This document shows, in pieces, positions 12,001-24,000 of a stretch of DNA of 64,000 bases. Position numbers and translations under genes: made by a program. The stretch is from Aspidapion aeneum (lineage: Eukaryota > Arthropoda > Insecta > Coleoptera > Brentidae). Numbering within the stretch: position 1 is the first letter of the stretch; every line of letters begins with the position of its first letter. The stretch lies in the NCBI GenBank assembly GCA_963576565.1, contig OY755038.1:12291756-12355755 (forward strand), in the 5' to 3' direction. The notes below the pieces were generated by a model, which saw nothing but the letters and a program-made list of their open reading frames with translations, did no database searches and was not told the origin of the DNA.

Positions 12001-15000
12001 TTTTTTAGGCTTCTTTACATAGATTTTGCCGCAAAACTTGGTTTACCATAGCTATGACGCGGTGCCACTTAAATTAAATACATCCTCAACTATAGGAAAA
12101 AGACAAATAACAAAACCAGCGTTTGACAAGCCCCTGACATTTCTAAACCAGAGAAAGAAATATCAATGGTTTAAAAGGCTGGGACGGCGGCCATTTTTGA
12201 TTTGTCGCTTTTACTTTGGTCAAATCGAAGTCGTCAATGTTCTGACAGGAATAAAATGTAAAAATGGAGTTAAAAAAAACTGATCAAACATAAAACACAT
12301 CAACCGAAAAACGTCAAAACCTAAAAACACCAAAAAAAAAATTTTTAAAACTCGGAAAATAACCTAAAAGTGCGAAAAATAGCTTATAAAGCTGGTGATA
12401 AAAGGGTTTTTTTATCCCTTCCAAAACGAAAAACTTTTCGCCTCGGGATAGAAGACGCCACTTTTATCCCTTGGTATATATTATACTATTATACAGGACG
12501 TTTCAGAGTTGTATTGGCAAAATCGCAGGGTAGATTCCTTTCATGAAAATATAAACAAAAGTTCATATGAACATGTGTCTTAAAATGCCTCGTTTTAAAA
12601 ATACAGGGTGTTTTTTTTTAAATATCTGCTAAACCACTCTAGATATTTCTCTAAAATTTGGTAGGGGCATTCTACCTAAGGAAAATTTTCTTATGGACAG
12701 CAAGATAAATCTCGGAAAATAAATAACCAGAACTAATGTAAGTAATAAAAGAACTTATCCACTATCGAAAATTACTTGTAAATTATCAATAAAAGTGGTT
12801 TTTATTCTTTTCAGCGAAAATTGTGCGGTTTACAAAAAAAACTAGATAACATTTGTTACAAATAAACAACGATTTTAAAAACTATTTTTTATTTTACCAA
12901 AAAGCAGTGGCGTACCATTTTTTCCATCAAAAAATGGAGTCCAGGTCCCGTGCGGACGGCACTGGTATAAATTTAAAAAGGTTGCTGTCCATAAGAAAAT
13001 TCCCCTTAATAGGTAGAATACCTCTACCAAATTGTAGACGCATATCTGGTAATATAGTGGTTTAGCAGATATTTAAAAAAATATATATTTTTTTTACAAC
13101 ACCCTGTATTTTTAAAAGGATTTTAGGACACATGTTCATATGAACTTTTTTTCTTATTTTCATGAGAGGAATCTACCCTGGGCTTTTGGCAATACAGCTC
13201 TGAAACACTCCATATAAATCTACCTCATCATCTATCTCTTTCTCCCAGTTGACTTTTGGCAAGGTAGGCGGCACCCATTCTCTGGCTATGTACTTTTTGT
13301 GCTCGTATTTGGCTCTGATAAAAGACTCTAAACTTGAATCGTTCTGAGGCCTAAAACAAAACACAATACATACAGTATTGGTCAAAAATAGAGCATCTCC
13401 TCAAAATTGTATACAGTATGTCTTGCTAAGTTGGAACCATATAGAAAACTTTTTTGTTATTAATTTTAGGAAAAAAAGTTATTCTCTATAAAAAGTTCTG
13501 CCTGTTCTAAAAATTTTTTTCAAGATCTCATGTATAAAAATTAACTACTAAATTATTTTTCAATATAAATGGATGTAATTGCAAATTATGTAAATGTGGC
13601 TTTGAGTTCTAATCAATTGTTCTTAACAGCTATTTTCGATATTGCCAAAAATAAAGGTACTTTACTCTTGGGCAGAATTTATATTTTTTGACAAACCTTG
13701 TATATGACTAAAGAAAATTGATTCTGATTATTGTATTTTAGGCTTTAGAACATGCAGAACTTTTTATGAGCAGTAATTTTTTTCCTAACTAGATAGTCCC
13801 AACTTAGCTAGAAATATTTGAAAACTTTAATCAAATTCTCAGTTCAAATGTTTTGGCGATTTTCCCACAAAATTATGTAGTGCCTTTTTGTCACGTTTAA
13901 AATAAATGGATCCATGACGGATCTGATACCTTCCTAGCTAGCCTATTAGCTAGCACAAGTGAAGCTATGATAATCAGCCTTGAAAGCCCTTTTTTGTAAA
14001 TATCTCGGAAACTAATGCTCCTACGAAGTTTTTGGTTATAACACAAATTATTGAGCAAAATGTGGTCTACTATATTCCGATATAGCATATTGAATTTTTC
14101 AATTGTTAAAAAACTGTCATTAGCATTAATGGATTTTGAATCTAATCACGTAAGGGTGTCGAGCACTATTTTACCTGAAAATTTTATGAAAATCGGTTCA
14201 GCGGTTTAGGAGCTATCGTGTTACGGACAGAAAAAAAAATACAAACACACACACACATGTTTATTACTATATATTTTTACACAGGTAGCCTTCAGCATTT
14301 GGCGAGTCATGTGAACTTAACTGGACGACTGTAGTAGGGCAATTGTTGGGTGTAATTTTCTTGGCAAGTGCATTAGCGTTTCGCTAAAATAATTATATTA
14401 CTATATATTTCAGCGGTAAGTTATTAGATAGGAGGGGATATACGCGCCCAATCACATTTTTTCACAGTGCACCGTCCGTATTTGCACAAGCGCGAAAGAC
14501 CTGATAGCCAATCACGTTGTGACAGACACGTCTGACACACTTGTGAAAATGCAATCAGGGTTGCCTGATTTTTATTTTTATGCAGGGCACTATTCCCAAG
14601 CATATATATGAGTAAAAAAAATATTTAATATTTATTTTACGACGTTTAGGAATAAACAAAAACAAAAGGTGCTTCAATTTTTTGATTTTGAGTTAAATAA
14701 ATTTAATTTTGATGGGTTTGTCGCTTCGCTCTTTTTTTTTAAAAATATGGCATACATACAAGGTAATACTGAAACCTCCTATAAGCGGACGCTCACGGTT
14801 TCATCGATTTTGTCCGCTTATTGGAGGTGTCCGTTTAAGAGAGAGAACTGCGAAATTTTAATATAAATTTATTAACACAATTTCCGCTGCTTTACTTTTT
14901 CCGATATTAAATTTTTCAGCAATCTTTCGTGCTGATAGATGTTCCTTGTCCGAAACATTAAAAACTTCCATTTTTTCACGTAAACTAAGATTCGCCGCAT

Positions 15001-18000
15001 TATAACGGAAATAGGTAATTCCCCGGCTGCAGAGTGCGTTGTTGCCAACATACTACATAATATTTACGCCCATGTCGTGCAGCGCTCCGTCCCTTTGCCA
15101 GAGGTTTGCGTCCGATTAAGGAACGTTTCACATTTTTTAACCAAAAAGAATGGTCCGCGTCCGGTTATTAGAGTGTCCGGTTATAGGAGTGAATTTTACA
15201 TGTCAAGAAATAGGCAAAAGCGTCGTTCCAACAAATTTGTCCGCCTAAAGGGAGTGTCCGCTTAATAGAGGTGTCCGCAAGGAGAGGTTTTACTGTATAG
15301 CTAAAATCGAAGAAAAAAAAAGCAATTTGGGGCATCACCTTCTAAAATTATCTGGCAAGTTGGCCTCATAGACAGCTCTGGCGCGTGAGTTTCCCATTTG
15401 TTGAAGCGAGACGACCTGATCCGGAGTCCAGGAGTCCAAGTTGACTGACTTTACTTTCGAAATGTGAACGCCCAGGTTTCTGTGGATGCCCGCACAGCGG
15501 ATGCATAGAAACACGCCGATGTTCCAGGACGCCCATCTTGGACCTTAAGAAAAAAACAATATTGTCATAAATAAGTTTAAATTCAAACTAATCCACTATA
15601 AAAACGTAGCAAGAACCAATATTGCTGCGCTTGCACTAATTTCATCTATAAAAGCCGATGCTGGACAATAGACGGGCATCACTCTTACAAGTGATCAACC
15701 CAGTACACCACTGAAATAATGTGGTCCCTACTAAACCTAACCAAGTAAAGCCCCACTATGGTGGTTACGCTTTAGAAAATCTACGGCCTATAAGATCTAT
15801 TCCTTATGGCCCCTAGGTTAACTCTCTCCAACCCGCATCCCCCTTATTACATTATTTAACTATAACCTCTATTCCTGTTAATCTGTTTTTTGTACCTATA
15901 TAAAATACATGTATAAATATGGACTCTTTTTACTTAATTTTCATATTCCCCTTAATCCCTCAGTCACAAGGGTAGTAAATACAAAACCCTGTGACATATA
16001 TGGTAGAGATACCACTTGTCACAAATATAGTTGTGACAATATCAAGGTCATAAGACTTTTACAAGCGACCGTTCGGTTATTAGTTCTCCTCATTTAAATG
16101 CGAGAATCAAACAGAGAGCTCTTAACCAAGAAACTTATGCTCGGGCTAAATCAAGCCTTAAAAAACAGAAACGCAGAGTCTCCCAGTTGAGGATTATTTG
16201 CCCGTTAAACTTTTTGTTTAGTCGTTTAACTTTACACCTTCATAAATTTATTTTAAATTTCAAAATGTTTTTCTTAGATTAAAGTTTTAAAATTGTACAG
16301 GGAGATCTAAAATTCGGTTATTAGTTCTCCTCGTTTAAATGCGATAACATTGCCATTACTACTGAGGATTGTATCTGGTAATATTTTTTTCTTTCCTTAT
16401 ATACTTCTAAATAAAAAATATATCACATTTGTCTATCTGCGCGGCGCTCTATATGCAATTATTTATTCTAGCAGGTCATGTTTTTAAAAAACAGTATTTT
16501 TTTACTGTTTTCCACGTGTCAAAAATAACAATCAAGCTCCCGGGATGGGATACATTTATGAAATTTGGTATAATTAACAGAAATATTATGGTTGACGAGC
16601 AAACTTATATAATTACCTGAAATTTTGCACACATGTCAAAATATCGCCATTTTTTTTATAAAGATGCCAAAATCAACGTGTTTTTTTAATTCTTTCTTAA
16701 TACAATGTAGCCAAACGCCGAACTTAACAAAATATAACTAAAGTTCATCTTTTTCCATTTTTTGGTTATGCTCGGCTAAATCAAGCCTTAAAAATCAGAA
16801 ACGCAGAGTCTCCCAGTTGAGGATTATTTGACCGTTAAACTTTTTGTTTAGTCGTTTAACTTAACACCTTCACGAATTTCTTTTAAATTTTTAAATTAGA
16901 GTTTTAAAATTGTACAGGGAGATCTAAAATTCGGTTATTAGTTCTCCTCGTTTAAATGCGAGAATCAAACAGAGAGCGCTTAACCAAGAAACGTCAAAAA
17001 AATTATGCATTTTCATTGTTCTATTAAGCATTAATAACCCTGTTCCCAAGGTAGCTTATCGTTAATAACATTGCCATTTCTACTGAGGATTTTATCTGGT
17101 AATAATTTTCCGTTCCTTAAATACTTCTAAATAAAAAATATCTCATTTGTCTATCTCCGCGATGGCGCTCTATATACAATTATTTATTCTAGAAGGCCAT
17201 GTTTTTAAAAAAGAGTATTTTTTACTGTTTTTTTTATAAAGATGCCAAAATCAACGTTTTTTTTTTAAATTCTTAATACAATACAATGTAGCCAAACGCC
17301 GAACTTAACAAAATATGAACAAAGTTCATCTTCTTCCATTTTTTGGTTATGGTCGGGCTAAATCAAAAATCAGAAACGCAGAGTCTCCCAGTTGAGGATT
17401 ATTTGCCCGTTAAACTTTTTGTTTAATCGTTTAACTTTACACCTTCAAGAATTTCTTTTAAATTTCAAAAGGTTTTCTTAGATTAGAGTTTTAAAATTGT
17501 ACAGTAAGATCTAAAATTTGTAGTCACTATACTAAACTTACTTAGGTATCCGTTATTCTACGCAAAAATAAAAGGCTGTATAGGTAGATACCTAGGTACC
17601 TAACTTAAACTTTACATCCGTTAATAATTTTGGCTCTTAAATATTTTTTGCCAAACCGTACACCTATTCTTTCATGTTTTAAACATGTAGGTTGATAAAC
17701 TGTGATGACACAAAAAGCTGCTGATATTAAAATTAAAAAGAAATTTATGTTGGTAAGATCCAGAAAGCGTTGGAAAAAAACGAAATGTCAAAGTCATTAC
17801 CAAATAACGTAGGGAGAATGAAACAATTCGCAGCGGCCGATTCGCCGCCGCCGACTTGCTGCGGGGACAATTTGTCACCGGCCGATTTGCCGTAGGACAA
17901 TTCGCCGCCGGCAAATCGGCCAACGGCGAATTACCCCGCGGCGAATCGGCCGCCGGGAATTATCCCATTCCCCCTACTTTATTTGGTTTAGTTTACTAGG

Positions 18001-21000
18001 TATTTTTTTCCATTTAACCAAAATTGAGATCATAGTTCTCCCTCTCTCCAAACAAAAAGAAAAGTCTTAGTTTTATAATTTTTAAATGTCTATAAAAAAG
18101 TAATTAAGACCTGCTAGATACAATTTTTATTTTTTTCCGATATTTTTTATTACAAATACCAGACGCAAACAAAAGCATTTTAATTAAGATTAAGTCTGAA
18201 GTAAACAACTTTCAGCATAAGGAAATTTCCTGACCTAGAAATCAATAAATGCTCTGAAAACTCCTAAAGTAACTTTCCGCTTTTTGTTCTATCCAAGGTG
18301 AGGTTCTATCCTACTATACAGGGTGTTCCTAAACATAATGTATGACCATTAAGGTATACAGGGTGTCCCAGATAAAAGTAACTATGAGGGCTGCTTTTTA
18401 TATTTTGCATCTAGGAACATAGAGGGCGACACAGATCGAATGTCGTTACTGAAACTTAACCTCAATCTTTAGGTAACCTAAATTCAAAATGGCTGTGTGA
18501 TAACGAGTCGTTAAATACCGAGATGAATTCCATCAAAGGAGCATGCGCCAAAATTAACGTCAAAATGTCTAATTTAAATTATTGGCGCGAATACCGGGAT
18601 CGGCGCGAGATCGAAGAGCTTAACGTAGAATAAAAAATTTAAGGTATAAAATAATGGTCAATTCTAATTTTCAGGTATGATTTTATGTAGGTATCGGGTG
18701 GTTTTTTATAACCTGAGCACTCAGCAACTTTATCATTGAAAATAAAGGGCTATAATAAATTGTAGATTTTTTTGGTTAATTATGACAACTTTAAAAGCCA
18801 ACATAATTTTTTTCTATCCGTCACCATGCATGTACAGGGTGTCCCAAATTCGATGTTTTTGGGAGGTTTCGGGTATTTCTAGAGGGGCTAAAAAAACCTG
18901 ATCCCCCTTTGCGACACTCAAATTTCAAAACAAGCTTAAAGGTGAAAATCGCATTTTGATATAGCAAGCCGTTTTTAAACTATGGGGTGTTTCTAAAAAG
19001 TCTGCATTTTGGGAAGGGGTCTATAACTTGTGTATTTATTAATATTTTTTATTTCTGTGAAAACATTCCTAAGACACTTTTTTAAGAGGAATTAAACTGT
19101 TAAATTAAATTTCATTTGTCACGTTTAGTTTTTGAGATATCACATAAAATTATTTTTTTTATTTTTACCACATATTTTAGTTTGCTTAATGAGTTTAAAA
19201 TATTTTAATATTATAAAATTATAAAAATAAAAAAATAATAAAGAGGTGATTAAAAAATAAAAATAAAGAAAACAATTAAAAAAAATAAAAAATTAAAATA
19301 TTGAGTGTGATACATCATTTTAAAGGAAATTTTAAGCTGATTTTAAAAATCGAATAAAAAGAGAGTTATTCCGTAAGAAAAATAACAACTTTATGCAATA
19401 TTTTAAAAACCAAAACAGATAAATAAAAACCGTTTACATCTGTCAATTCTTCAAGAAAAGATCTATAAGAAAGCTATTTACACAAAAGCAAAATGCAGAC
19501 AAAAACACTCCGTAGCTTAAAAACGGCTTGCTATATCTAAATGTGGTTTTCACCTTTAGGCTTCTCTTAAAATTTAAGCGTCGCAAAGGGGGCTCAGTTT
19601 TTTTCTATTTCCCCTAGAAATACCCGACACCACAAAAAAACAAAGAATTTGGGACACCCTGTACAGGGTGTGACAATGAAGTCGATTTTTTGAGAGGGAA
19701 CACCCTGTATATTTTTGCATTTTAAGATTCGTCTTTTCTTTTTGATTTCTAAAATTTACAATATCTATGTGCTGCGATTAATATTTTTTGAGGTATATGC
19801 AGTATTTCTTCTATATTGCATTTCACGTTTATTTTGTTTTGCCATGGGAGTATTGACAAATTTAAATGCGCTAAATCTTAAAAAATGTTTATCGTAGCAT
19901 AGACAAACAGTAGAACCCCGATGACAGTGTTTATTCAAATTAAATTGGGCACTAAATAATTTGTCACACAACTTGCACGTCACCGGCATTTTCACAGCAC
20001 AAAAACGACGAATTTTCATCAAAAAGAACTGGGAATTATTAAAGTTTTGCTGTATAAAACCATACTGAAATATCTCTCAGTTGATTGGTTGGCAGAAGTG
20101 ACAGATCAACGCTTGCGCACGTCTTGGAATTCATCTCGGTATTTAACGACTCATGTGTGATATGGTGTGACAATTAAATTTTAGACTGGCCCCCGTACTA
20201 ACAGGTTTTAAATCTCCACGCTTCGGGCGGTTGGAGTTATTCACCTTGATGTGCGTTCTACTACCGCGCGCAATCTTGTCGCCTTTCCTCTACTAATTTG
20301 GCTTACGCAGTGGTTTGAAGCCGATCGTGCATAGCTCATTTGCCGGAATTATGACAAACGAAAAAATTGAGCAACATATTAATTTAAAGTAAAACTCAAA
20401 AAAACGGCTACTGAATACTTTCACATGCTAAAAAAAAAAAGTAGATTTTTTTACAACAGTCTTATAATTTTATTGTCACACCTCGTACATATAGTTTTAT
20501 AACAACAATAAATTTTTAAGTTAACAAATCAGTTGAAAAATGGCATTAAACCCAGAACAAAAACTGTTTGGTTTTTACTATCTCCAACATCGATCACAAG
20601 AATACAAGTGATCCCCGTCTGGAACGCGTCCTGACAATCAGGAACAAGTGATCCATGCCATGCCAATCCATGACCGGACCGGTTTCGACCTTTTGGCCCA
20701 TCCTCAGGTGAATGTAGGCGATAGCTCCGTGTAGAGCATAAGTTTTGTGAAACCAACAGAAACAACTACTCCGAGGGAAAATACCCCTACCGGCATTGAA
20801 TTACACTGATGGCTTGATGCTTTCGATGAAACTGGCCGACGCCTTAAAGAATGCAATTTTGACAGTACCAACAAACAAGTGAATAAGAATTTCATTTTTT
20901 TTCATAGTTTGCCACTGTTAGCCAATACAAATATTTTTATTAAGCAGATGATTCTATACATAAATTTAACTGTTTTTGAGAACAGGGGCATTTAGGGTAA

Positions 21001-24000
21001 AGGATTTTTGACCATAGGTATAATGCTTTAGAGATAAGGACACTTCAATGAATCTTTTACCACTAAAAACTCTTACATTAAATACTTCCTTTCTCTCAAG
21101 AACAGTTTGTTTAAGGGATTTTACTTTTGAGAAATATTTGTATGGGCTTACAGAAAGAAGCAGAAAAAAACAAGATGTTCCCAGTAATAAAACAAGCTGG
21201 TACTATATATTTTTTGTAGACAATTTGTACATGACTTTTTAATTAAAAATCAATGTGCCTAAGCTTTTTTTCTTCAAAAGTACAATTTTTTCACATCTCT
21301 GGGATACATTATACATGTATAAAAATAAGCTGTAGAATGCTGCATTGGTAGCTTCATAAGGAAAGGGCAGTAAGTTCAAATTTTTCTTAAATTGAGTTAT
21401 AGAATAAACAGTGGTCTCTGTTACTTTGTATATATAATTTATTGACAAGATATAGATATTTTTTTATTAAAGATCCAGGTAAAAAGATACATAATATGTA
21501 AGGTAAACTGCCTAGTGTTTGATACCTTGCCATTGATTGATACTGTAGGATATTTTTCCCCATACAAATCTTTGGCTATTGTACTGCTTTTCCCTTCAGA
21601 AATATTTAGTTTCTGATAGTTTCTTAGGAAAAAAATAAGTGAAGTGTATTTTTTAAACTATATAACTTTTTTATTTTTGAAGATATTATAATGATTTTTA
21701 CACAGGGAAATACGAAATAGACTAAAAAATACTATTTTTGTTTGCATTTCTATTTTAATTTTATTTTATATTCCCTAAAAAAAATGTGCATATCAATGAA
21801 TGGATACATAAAAACATATTATAACAGCAGGATACTGAATTAAATTTTCCCAACCTGACATTTTTTAAAAATATATAAAAGTATATTTTTTAAAATATTG
21901 TCTTAATATCAAAATTTTGAGATTTTATGTATTCTAAATGTATGGATGTTGAAATATTTTAACAGTATTGTTTTTAATAACTCATGATAGTAAAATAATT
22001 TAAGCAAAAAAGTATCAATTACTGGGATATAAATAGCTGGAATTTCACAAAATTTCCCTATCAAGAACTGGCAAAAAAAACTTAAAATTTGGAATCATTT
22101 TTTTTATATTCATAAACTTTATTTCTCACATTTTGACAGTGCAAATCTATCAAAATCAATGGTGAACATGAATTTTGCAATTTAAAAAAGTAATTTTGCT
22201 TTAAAACTAGCAATTTTATTATTTTTTCTCAATTTTTGGGCTTGAGGTATCCATACCTGGGCATTTGACCTAAATCTAGCGCTGTATTTGAGGGCAAACT
22301 TTGACACTTTCTAAATCTAAACTGCATTTTCACTTCTCTGTGAGTGTGGACAGTTGGAGGATTTAAATCACATTTTCTTGGAATGCCTTATTAATCAATT
22401 AACAGACCTTGACCTTTACCGGGCCCTGGCGGATGGGGTGGGGGCCCCAATTTCGATGACCTCTGTGCTTAGTAACATAACCTTTAAAAACATGAAAACA
22501 ATAATGAATTTCCTCAGAATTAATAAAATCAAACTATAATTTAAAATAAAAATGAAATGGTAGTAGAACAATTTAGATAGAAATTTTTCTTCCTGTAGGG
22601 TATTTTTATTTTCCCTTTACTTTAATTAATTAAAAAAAAAAAAGCATTCTTGAGAATGAAATTGACAAAAAGAAAATAAATCACTTACCTGACTCCTTAA
22701 AAAAAAAAAAATGTGTGTTTCAATGTGGTATGAAAGGAATGAATGAATGATAAAAAAAGAAAATAAAGAGTAACATTGGAAACAAGATAGAGAAAAACGC
22801 AGTAGAAATCAAGAAGAAACATCAAGAAAAAACAAGAAGAAGGAAGATATAATCTGGATTAAGAACAAACAAAAAAAGAAAGAAACTGTACACACAGAAA
22901 AGAAAACTAACCAGAGAAAAGAAAGAAAAAGAGAACAAAAAAATAGAAAAAAACAAAACAAAAAGAGAAATACAGATTTCAGGTGGCAAATATCCAGACA
23001 ATCCTGTGATCTTACCGTCAAGTGACTGGCACATTGCTTCAGAAAGAAGCAGAGCCACAAAAGAAGACTGAACTGAACTGCATTTTCACTAGCTGCTAAT
23101 AATATAAAATAATTCAACCAGGATGTGAATATACAGTTCCATTTCATAACTTTTTAACAGTTATATATATAACAAGCTATATAGTCCAAGAAAACCTTTA
23201 TTAAAATTGAAAAGCACTGAATTAAAGAAAATTTTTGAATTGCAAAAAAAACCTACATTCTGAATTTTATTCTGCCATAGATACCTAGTCTTAAATGTTG
23301 ACCTACTTTCTCTTTCCAGAAAAGGGCTTTGTTCATACCTTTCCTTGTCTTAATTTTTTTACTTAATTATATAATTAACTTAAGTCTAGGGTATGTAAGA
23401 ACAAGAACTAACTAAACATTTGTTAACACATTCTCATACAAATATATTATAATATATAGTGCGAGGGGTGAACAGTTCTCACAATCTGTGTACACATTTC
23501 TCACAATCTTTCACAATCTTTACACAATCCCTCCCAATCTGTCACAATCCCTCACAATCTTGTCACAATCCTTCACAATCCCCTACAATCCCTCACAATT
23601 TTTAAACAATCCATCCCAATCACTCACAATCCTTCATCCCACAATCCTTCACAATCTTTACACAGTCTGTCCCAATCACTCATAATCTTACCACAACCCC
23701 TTACAATCGTACCACAGTCCTTCACAATCCGTGGCAAAGGAAACTATAGACATGATGACCTTTTCAAGAATTTTTGATGGGGTGTCACCCCCCCTCCCCT
23801 TCAGGCACGCTACACCGCTGCACAGTCCTCCACAATCCCTTACAGTTCCTCACAATCTTACCACAATCCCTCACAATCTTAGCAAAAATTTGTGGATTTT
23901 CACAATGGGTGTACACATTTTGGGTTAGCTGTTGACCCCTCAATATAATGTTTTGTTCAATACCTTAAGCCAGTGTATTCAGTGGGACATAATAAGCTGT

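Larger units (their letters stand above)
18491..20160. mobile_element. Inverted-repeat element with nested MITE
   Basis: GAGTCGTTAAATACCGAGAT near 18505 is inverted near 20120-20150. A second element (18832-19664) is nested inside. Minor ACAGGGTGT motifs lie just outside at 18318 and 18358. Confidence 0.65.

Noticed and set aside
22809..23147. Minus-strand frames rich in Phe and Leu, up to 112 residues
   Set aside because: They are the complement of a purine-rich tract; low complexity, no domain, no splice context.
23488..23928. Array of short TCACAATC repeats that looks like a CRISPR or a repeat protein
   Set aside because: Units are degenerate 8-12-mers without unique spacers, inside a TIR transposon in a eukaryotic genome. 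The Thr/Ile/Pro/Ser-rich frames follow the repeat.
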